Positions 12,154 to 16,049 of a stretch of 16,049 bases of DNA are shown in pieces. The notes under the pieces are model-generated. The model saw only the letters and a program-made list of their open reading frames with translations, searched no databases and was not told the DNA's origin. Made by a program: the position numbers and the translations under genes. Origin of the DNA: Actinomycetospora sp. (GTDB lineage Bacteria; Actinomycetota; Actinomycetes; Mycobacteriales; Pseudonocardiaceae); NCBI GenBank assembly GCA_025925615.1, contig JAICLN010000042.1, positions 1-16,049 of the forward strand. The letters run 5' to 3'. The stretch's first letter is position 1, and every line of letters begins with the position of its first letter.

Positions 12154-12861
12154 ATGGTCGGAGTCCCCGAGTCGCCCGCGTCCACGCGGCCCGCACCCGA
12201 CGTCGGGACCCGCCCGGGCTCGCGTCAAGCGCGGGCGGTGGCGACCCGCGAGTCGATCCTCGACGCGGCCGCCCACGAGTTCGCGGCCGAGGGCTACCAC
12301 GCGGCTGCGCTGTCCAAGATCCTCGAACGCAGCGGCGTCACCAAGGGCGCGATGTACTTCCACTTCGCGTCCAAGGAGGCGATGGCCGTCGCGGTCGCCG
12401 GTGTCATGGAGGCCCGGCTCCCGGAGGTCGTGGCCGAGTGGGAGGCCGGTGGTCTCGACCCGCTGACGACGGCCGTGCACGTCGCCGTCGGGTACGCCGC
12501 GCTCCTGCGGGACGAGGTGGCGTGCCGCGCCGGGCTGCGCGTGGTCAGCGAGGGCGCCCTCGGGGCCTCCCGGGCCCGCTGGCCCGCCGACTTCTGGGAG
12601 GCCGTCCACACCGGCCTGCTCGGCCGCGCGCGGGCCGAGGGGTCGCTGCGTCCGGGGATCGACCCGGTGGAGCTCGCCCGGGCGGTCGTGGCCCTCGGGA
12701 CGGGCGTCCGGTCCGTCTGCCTCGCGGCCGGGGAGTTGGCCGCCCTGCGCGACCGCACCGCGGCCGCCTGGACGGTGCTCCTCGCCGGCGTCGCGGAGCC
12801 CGCCTGGCTCGAGCGCTGGGAGGCCGCCGGCGGGATGGCGACGGTTCCCGGGGGTGGCTGA
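12154..12861 (+). CDS. TetR-family regulator resembling gamma-butyrolactone receptors (ScbR/ArpA type)
   Basis: 235 residues. After a 25-residue polar tail, RAVATRESILDAAAHEFAAE GYHAAA leads into the helix-turn-helix (about 50-70) and the hallmark GVTKGAMYFHFASKEAMA (61-78). YFHF followed by SKEA is the wording typical of butyrolactone-receptor repressors, which release DNA on binding a diffusible signal. The C-terminal ligand domain (RAGLRVVSEGAL, FWEAVHTGLLGRARAEGSLR, AAWTVLLAG) is of normal length. No butenolide/butyrolactone synthase (AfsA-like) gene is visible in the window, so it is an orphan receptor or pseudo-receptor here. Starts at ATG 12154 with a -10-like TAGCGT directly upstream. 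Targets are not deducible; no gene shares its promoter. Confidence 0.9.
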   Translation: MVGVPESPASTRPAPDVGTRPGSRQARAVATRESILDAAAHEFAAEGYHAAALSKILERSGVTKGAMYFHFASKEAMAVAVAGVMEARLPEVVAEWEAGGLDPLTTAVHVAVGYAALLRDEVACRAGLRVVSEGALGASRARWPADFWEAVHTGLLGRARAEGSLRPGIDPVELARAVVALGTGVRSVCLAAGELAALRDRTAAAWTVLLAGVAEPAWLERWEAAGGMATVPGGG

Positions 12862-12931
12862 CGCGGGCCCCGGACCCGTCCCGTAGTGTTGCCGACGCAC
12901 CCAACGGGCAGGTCGCTGGTGCTGGAGGGGG

Positions 12932-12937
12932 TAAGGT
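12932..12937 (+). promoter_or_regulatory. Candidate -10 of the tRNA cluster promoter
   Basis: TAAGGT (TANNNT) 27 bases before the tRNA-Glu 5' end. A second candidate, TAGTGT, is at 12884-12889. Neither has a clear -35. Confidence 0.3.
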
Positions 12938-12963
12938 CCTCGCGTCATTCGGAGGAGCGCCGA

Positions 12964-13036
12964 GCCCCCATCGTTCAGTGGCCTAGGACTCCGCCCTTTC
13001 AAGGCGGCAACGCGGGTTCGAATCCCGTTGGGGGTA
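12964..13036 (+). tRNA. tRNA-Glu (anticodon UUC)
   Basis: 73 bases. Acceptor GCCCCCA pairs with TGGGGGT (13029-13035, one G-U). The anticodon stem CCGCC/GGCGG encloses the loop CTTTCAA with anticodon TTC at 12998-13000. The T-arm is GCGGG-TTCGAAT-CCCGT. CCA is not encoded. First of three tRNAs in the order Glu-Asp-Phe, an arrangement common in actinobacteria. Confidence 0.97.
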
Positions 13037-13080
13037 CGCAGTAGGCTGGCCTGTGGTGGTCAGAGTGAACTGAAGATCAA

Positions 13081-13154
13081 GGCCCAGTGGCGCAGTTGGT
13101 TAGCGCGTCGCCCTGTCACGGCGAAGGTCGCGGGTTCGAGTCCCGTCTGGGTCG
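13081..13154 (+). tRNA. tRNA-Asp (anticodon GUC)
   Basis: 74 bases. Acceptor GGCCCAG pairs with CTGGGTC (13147-13153), discriminator G. The anticodon stem TCGCC/GGCGA encloses CTGTCAC with anticodon GTC at 13115-13117. T-arm GCGGG-TTCGAGT-CCCGT. It lies 44 bp after tRNA-Glu. Confidence 0.97.
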
Positions 13155-13196
13155 CACAGTCGTGCACACGTCGTGAGTGGGCGTGGTCGCCGACAA

Positions 13197-13270
13197 GGCC
13201 AGGTAGCTCAGTCGGTACGAGCGATCGCCTGAAAAGCGATAGGTCGGCGGTTCGACCCCGCCCCTGGCCA
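13197..13270 (+). tRNA. tRNA-Phe (anticodon GAA), integration target
   Basis: 74 bases. Acceptor GGCCAGG pairs with CCTGGCC (13263-13269), discriminator A. The anticodon stem ATCGC/GCGAT encloses CTGAAAA with GAA at 13231-13233. All arms are intact, so the gene is functional. Its 3' part from the anticodon loop onward is the left copy of a 46-bp direct repeat whose right copy is at 15056-15101, showing that an element integrated here and restored the tRNA. Confidence 0.97.
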
Positions 13271-13273
13271 CCT
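13228..13273 (+). repeat. attL: 46-bp direct repeat, left copy (3' part of tRNA-Phe)
   Basis: Identical base for base to 15056-15101 (offset 1828). It begins at the 5' edge of the anticodon loop and runs 3 bases past the tRNA 3' end. Confidence 0.93.
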
Positions 13274-13280
13274 CTTCTCA

Positions 13281-13517
13281 TCAGCGGTTTTGTTGGTTCG
13301 ACTCGGTGGCTGGTCGCGGCACCTTCAGCAACGACTTCAGCAACCGCCCTCGCAGGTCCTCCCACTCGATCGCGTCGAGCGCCTGGCGCATGGCGTCGAG
13401 GTTGGTGTGGGGTAGTGCGACATCGCGGGGCCTCTCGAAGAGGCCGTCTCGCGCGTGTGACCCGGGCGTGGACGCGCGGCATCGCCACAGGACCCGGCGG
13501 GGTCTGTGGTGGGCGCG
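13281..13517 (-). pseudogene. Coding-like C-terminal fragment next to attL, unknown family
   Basis: The minus-strand frame is open from 13517 to TGA at 13281-13283. The last 50 or so codons have strong third-position G/C and read as plausible protein: FERPRDVALPHTNLDAMRQA, then LDAIEWEDLRGRLLKSLLKV and a polar tail ending SNQQNR. The upstream half is not protein-like, and the only internal ATG (13391) would give just 36 residues. I read it as the 3' end of a larger, deleted gene of the element. The position beside attL is where integrase genes often sit, but the residues do not match a tyrosine-recombinase C-terminus, so no identity is claimed. Confidence 0.35.
13323..13344 (+). repeat. Tandem CTTCAGCAAC pair inside the left end (candidate arm-type sites)
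   Basis: CTTCAGCAAC at 13323-13332 and again at 13335-13344 (12-bp period), 50 bp from the left 46-bp repeat. The same word, in the same orientation, recurs near the right end. Confidence 0.55.
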
Positions 13518-13969
13518 TCAGAAGGGCCGTCTCCGGGCCCCTGGCGGTCAGAGCAGCGAGACGGCGGCGAACGGGATCAGGGAGGGAAGGGACGGAAGCC
13601 TTCGGCGACCAGGCGCTCCGCCCTGGACCAGGACACCGACCTCAGGAGAGGGGGCCCGGCGAGCGCGTGGGTCGGGAGTGCAGTGGTGGCCCGTACGGGG
13701 TCTCCCCCTCGTCGGCGCTTCCGGGGTCTGACAGTCCGATCGCACCGCCGCAAGGGCCACCGTCAGGAGCTGAGCCAGCGGCGGGGTCGAGGAGATGGCC
13801 CTTGCCCCGGCACGACCGACCTGTCCGAGGCGACCCCGCCCCGCCGAGGGAGAAACCCTGACACCCACGCGTGCGGTTTCGGGCCGCGACGGTGATGGGC
13901 AGCCCTGCCGCGCTGGTGGCCGGAGGCTGCTAGCCGGGGCGGCCCTGGCGTTCGTTGAACAGCCAGCAT

Positions 13970-14002
13970 CTCCGGGGCCGTCATCGTTCTCCGGTCCCGG
14001 AG
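13970..14002 (+). other. Hairpin upstream of the GAF-ANTAR gene
   Basis: CTCCGGGGCCG (13970-13980) pairs with CGGTCCCGGAG (13992-14002), 11 bp with one G-T pair and an 11-base loop, 100 bases before GTG 14103. Could be a terminator for upstream transcription or a leader structure. Confidence 0.35.
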
Positions 14003-14102
14003 CCTCACAGGCCGCGTCCCGCTGCGTTCGGTGCGGGTCCGGACACGACGGATGCGACGCGGGCGCCGCCCCCCTCGACACGCGGCGCCCCCACGGTGAA
14101 TC

Positions 14103-14906
14103 GTGCGGTGTGTGCAGAGCCCACCCCCCGCCCCACCACCGGCAGCAGACGAGGTCACGGAGCCCGGCCAGCAGGAGCGGGTGATCCGCGCGCTCCGCTC
14201 GGCCGCCGAGGAGATGGCGCGCGGCTCCAACCTGCGCGACATCGACAGTGTCCTGGACAGCATCGTCATCCACGCCGTGGAGACCGTGCCGGGGGCCGAC
14301 GCCGGCGGGATCACCGTGGCCGAGAACTCCAAGATCGAATCCAGTCACACCACGGTCCATGCCATCGGCGAGCTGGACCAGCTGCAGACCGAGCTGGACG
14401 AGGGGCCCTGCATCACTGCGGCCACGAACCCTCCGCGTGGCGGCGTCATCGTGATCGACGACCTCGCCGGGGACGACGCCGAAGCCTGCCCGCGCTTCGC
14501 CAAGGCCGCGGTCGACGCCGGGTACCGGTCCATGTGCTCGACCCAGCTCTCCACCGATCACGTCGGGTACCGCGCAGCCCTGAACCTCTACTCCCCCACC
14601 CCCGCCGCCTTCACCACGGAGGCCCAGTTGGTCGCCGCTCTGTTCGGCGCCCAGGCCGCCGTGCTCCTCTACGGCAGCGAGACCGCGGCACACCTGACGC
14701 GAGCCATCGACAGCCGCGACGTGATCGGCCGTGCCAAAGGCGTCCTGATCGAGCGCTTCGGCGTCGACGACTCCGAGGCCTTCCAGATGCTCGTCAAGTC
14801 CTCCCAGGACACCAACCTCAAACTCGTCAACGTCGCCACCTGGCTGGCCCAGGACGCCGTCGAACGCGGCAGAGGAAGAGACAGGAAGGGCGGCCGCGGC
14901 GACTGA
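14103..14906 (+). CDS. GAF- and ANTAR-domain regulator (RNA-binding antiterminator type)
   Basis: 267 residues from GTG 14103 (a stop at 14097-14099 bars any earlier start; GTG 14112 or 14181 is possible, as no good Shine-Dalgarno site is seen). A Pro-rich tail (1-20) is followed by a GAF domain at about 45-190 (IVIHAVETVPGADAGGITV, LDEGPCITA, YRSMCSTQLS, ALNLYSPTPAAF) and an ANTAR domain at about 198-250 (LTRAIDSRDVIGRAKGVLIE through EAFQMLVKSS and LVNVATWLAQ). Family knowledge: GAF senses a small molecule or redox state, and ANTAR binds paired RNA hairpins to prevent termination. The protein has no histidine-kinase partner nearby. Codon use is less G/C-biased than neighbouring genes (AGT, CAT, GAA and AAA codons appear), fitting its place as cargo of the tRNA-Phe island. 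Targets unknown. Confidence 0.92.
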   Translation: MRCVQSPPPAPPPAADEVTEPGQQERVIRALRSAAEEMARGSNLRDIDSVLDSIVIHAVETVPGADAGGITVAENSKIESSHTTVHAIGELDQLQTELDEGPCITAATNPPRGGVIVIDDLAGDDAEACPRFAKAAVDAGYRSMCSTQLSTDHVGYRAALNLYSPTPAAFTTEAQLVAALFGAQAAVLLYGSETAAHLTRAIDSRDVIGRAKGVLIERFGVDDSEAFQMLVKSSQDTNLKLVNVATWLAQDAVERGRGRDRKGGRGD

Positions 14907-14942
14907 CCGGCACGATGCGGCAGGCGTCGCGAAGGCCCTTCC

Positions 14943-14966
14943 GTACTTCAGCAGTACTTCAGCAAC
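14943..14966 (+). repeat. Tandem GTACTTCAGCA pair inside the right end (candidate arm-type sites)
   Basis: GTACTTCAGCA at 14943-14953 and 14954-14964, perfect 11-bp tandem copies, 90 bp from the right 46-bp repeat. Shares ACTTCAGCAACCG with 13334-13346 at the left end, same orientation. Confidence 0.6.
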
Positions 14967-15055
14967 CGGCCGGTGTCCGGAGGAGTCCACGGACGTTCGA
15001 AGAGCACGTTTTCCCTGCTCAGGCGACGCAGACAAGCTGAGTAGCCCTCCGGGCA

Positions 15056-15101
15056 CCTGAAAAGCGATAGGTCGGCGGTTCGACCCCGCCCCTGGCCACC
15101 T
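15056..15101 (+). repeat. attR: 46-bp direct repeat, right copy (partial tRNA-Phe)
   Basis: Exact copy of 13228-13273. It lacks the acceptor 5' strand, D-arm and 5' anticodon stem, so it is not a tRNA gene. Bases beyond both edges do not match the left copy, which defines the repeat limits. Confidence 0.93.
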
Positions 15102-15251
15102 TCCGTGCCGAACGACGCTCCCGGTGCACGACTGATCGAGACAGTTCGGCGACGATGTCGCGGTCACGGTGAAGATCGGAACCTCGTGAGCGTGTCGCGT
15201 CGAATCTTGCGCATGTCGCTCCCGACGTCGTGATCATGGTCGGGACGTGGG

Positions 15252-15286
15252 GCAGGGCGCGGCCCGCTCGCCGGACCGCGCCCTGC
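15252..15286 (-). terminator. Hairpin terminator of the LGFP-repeat gene
   Basis: GCAGGGCGCGG (15252-15262) pairs perfectly with CCGCGCCCTGC (15276-15286) around a 13-base loop, 18 bases past the stop of the minus-strand gene. Confidence 0.75.
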
Positions 15287-15303
15287 ACCCGTCGTCAGGA
15301 CCC

Positions 15304-16049
15304 TCAGCGCTGGGTGACCGACGTGGTGTTCTTCGCCTGGTTCCAGACGATCGAGCCCCGCACGAAGTCATTGCGCTTCCCGCCGGTCACGGCGTACTCG
15401 TCGGTGGTCGGGTAGCCGAGCGTCGAGCGCTCCGCCCCGAGCTGGGTCCACTTCGTGCGGATGGCGTTGAAGATCGTGTGAGCCCCGGTGGCCGTGGACC
15501 AGTAGATCGATCCGTTGCCGACGAAGGTGGCGTACCGGCCGGCGCCGTCGGCCGTCGCGGTGATGTCGCGGGTCGGGTAGCCGAGGGGGCTCTTCGTCTC
15601 GCCCAGGGCCAGCCACTTGTCGCGCAGCGGCCCGAGCAGGCCGTAGACCGCGTTGGTCGAGGGGTTCCAGTAGAGCCCGCCACCGCCGGCGACGGAGAAG
15701 TTCGTGGCCTTGCCCTTGCCGTCGGCGGTGACGAGCTCGTCCGAGGTCGGGAACTTGAGCGTCCCGCCCGGTCCGCCGAGCGCCTTGTAGCGGGTGAGGA
15801 TCGGGCCGCGGACCGCGTGGGCCCCCGTCGCGGGCGACCAGTAGATCGAGCCGCCGGCGTAGTCCTGGGTCCGCCCGCCGGCGACGTCGGTGACCGCCGT
15901 CCTCGGCGCCCCGAGGTAGGACGAGGCCCCGCCGAGCTGCTGGTAGTACGCGGTCACCGGGTCGGTGGCCGGGGGCGTCGTGGTGGTCGGGGGCACGGTC
16001 GTCGTGGGGGGCGCGGTCGTCGTGGGGGGCGCGGTCGTCGTCGGGGGCG
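15304..16049 (-). CDS. LGFP-repeat protein, cell-envelope type, 5' end beyond window
   Basis: The minus-strand frame is open to the window edge, so the N-terminus (expected signal peptide and any enzymatic domain) is missing; 247 complete codons before the stop are visible. The visible part starts with a PPTTTA-type Pro/Thr linker and continues with four LGFP repeats of about 52-58 residues each. Landmarks are QQLGGASSYLGAPR, KALGGPGGTLKFPTSDE, LALGETKSPLGYPT and TQLGAERSTLGYPTTDE, each followed by a GSIYWS/GGLYWN/GSIVWN strand. Known for the family: LGFP repeats occur in envelope-associated actinobacterial proteins such as corynebacterial mycolyltransferase and predicted amidases or nucleases, and are thought to hold them in the cell wall. 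The last repeat is imperfect and closes the protein. No partner gene is visible. Confidence 0.92.
   Translation of the reverse strand, partial: PPTTTAPPTTTAPPTTTVPPTTTTPPATDPVTAYYQQLGGASSYLGAPRTAVTDVAGGRTQDYAGGSIYWSPATGAHAVRGPILTRYKALGGPGGTLKFPTSDELVTADGKGKATNFSVAGGGGLYWNPSTNAVYGLLGPLRDKWLALGETKSPLGYPTRDITATADGAGRYATFVGNGSIYWSTATGAHTIFNAIRTKWTQLGAERSTLGYPTTDEYAVTGGKRNDFVRGSIVWNQAKNTTSVTQR
15997..16049 (-). repeat. 18-bp tandem repeats coding the Pro/Thr linker
   Basis: Two identical 18-bp units on the plus strand (15997-16014, 16015-16032) and a third, diverged and cut by the window edge (16033-16049). Each codes APPTTT-like residues of the LGFP protein, in frame. Confidence 0.85.

Larger units (their letters stand above)
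13284..14102. other. Non-genic left part of the island
   Basis: About 820 bases with no convincing intact gene in any frame. Long open frames exist but have biased, Arg/Pro/Ser-rich products without motifs. Contents: the minus-strand coding fragment and the tandem repeats near the left end, a hairpin at 13970-14002, and nothing else recognised. It probably represents decayed element DNA. Confidence 0.6.
13228..15101. mobile_element. 1.8-kb integrase-less island in tRNA-Phe (cis-mobilisable element or remnant)
   Basis: The segment is bounded by two identical 46-bp copies of the tRNA-Phe 3' region, the standard signature of tyrosine-recombinase integration. Tandem CTTCAGCA-type repeats sit just inside both ends. 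Recognisable content is one GAF-ANTAR gene (14103-14906) and a coding-like fragment beside the left end. No integrase, excisionase, replication or transfer gene is seen. Integrative elements of the pMEA100 type from Amycolatopsis are known to use a tRNA-Phe gene. Whether this is a deleted relic or a non-autonomous element mobilised in trans cannot be decided from sequence. Confidence 0.8.
14907..15303. other. Intergenic region across the right island boundary
   Basis: About 400 bases without a gene. It holds the tandem repeats and attR, then chromosomal flank with an inverted repeat TCCCGAC-N12-GTCGGGA (15220-15245) and the terminator at 15252-15286. Nothing else is recognised. Confidence 0.6.

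Noticed and set aside
13060..13488. A minus-strand frame with GRGRTADLSLFRRSLVP-like residues
   Set aside because: This is translated antisense tRNA-Phe and tRNA-Asp, a familiar spurious protein in databases.
13274..15055. An integrase or excisionase gene inside the island
   Set aside because: No frame shows the R...HxxR...Y pattern of a tyrosine recombinase or a convincing small HTH excisionase.
15056..15101. A second tRNA-Phe gene
   Set aside because: Only the 3' 46 bases are present; acceptor 5' strand, D-arm and 5' anticodon stem are missing.
13548..15167. A 539-codon minus-strand frame across most of the island
   Set aside because: It opposes the GAF-ANTAR gene, crosses attR, and its product lacks motifs; open by base composition.

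Overview
The window is high-GC DNA with strong third-position G/C bias from an actinobacterium. The order Pseudonocardiales (an Actinomycetospora- or Pseudonocardia-like genome) fits best. Supporting signs are an F420-type luciferase-like oxidoreductase, an AccA-type carboxylase next to an acyl-CoA dehydrogenase, a gamma-butyrolactone-receptor-like TetR regulator, an LGFP-repeat envelope protein, GTG starts, leaderless-looking promoters and a tRNA Glu-Asp-Phe cluster. The genus is inference.

Layout. 1-2378: end of a branched-chain or short-chain acyl-CoA catabolic operon (biotin-dependent acyl-CoA carboxylase alpha subunit, cut by the window edge, then an acyl-CoA dehydrogenase), closed by a long hairpin. 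2482-3884: a divergent unit in which a MerR regulator faces a coupled pair (54-aa membrane peptide, DUF4188 protein) across a 43-bp imperfect palindrome. 3896-5223: an F420-dependent oxidoreductase and a convergent VOC protein, whose stop codons lie in one shared hairpin. 5304-8361: a DHA2-type MFS exporter with an unusual C-terminal carboxypeptidase-regulatory-like domain, a CsbD stress protein and a convergent DMT transporter. 8542-9080: a frameshifted PAP2-phosphatase pseudogene. 9186-11598: a two-gene operon of an FAD monooxygenase-like protein with degraded FAD motifs and an EstB/class C beta-lactamase-like hydrolase. 11768-12861: an unrecognised 99-aa protein and the TetR regulator. 12964-13270: tRNA-Glu, tRNA-Asp, tRNA-Phe. 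13228-15101: a 1.8-kb island between two identical 46-bp copies of the 3' part of tRNA-Phe. 15304 to the end: an LGFP-repeat protein on the minus strand, cut by the window edge.

The most notable object is the tRNA-Phe island. It has a perfect att-type direct repeat, tandem CTTCAGCA-type repeats just inside both ends, one clear cargo gene (GAF-ANTAR RNA-binding regulator), a short coding-like remnant next to the tRNA, and no integrase. It looks like a minimal cis-mobilisable element or the deleted remnant of a pMEA100-like integrative element. Next in interest are the MerR/DUF4188 divergent unit with its large dyad and the MFS-Ig-like fusion.
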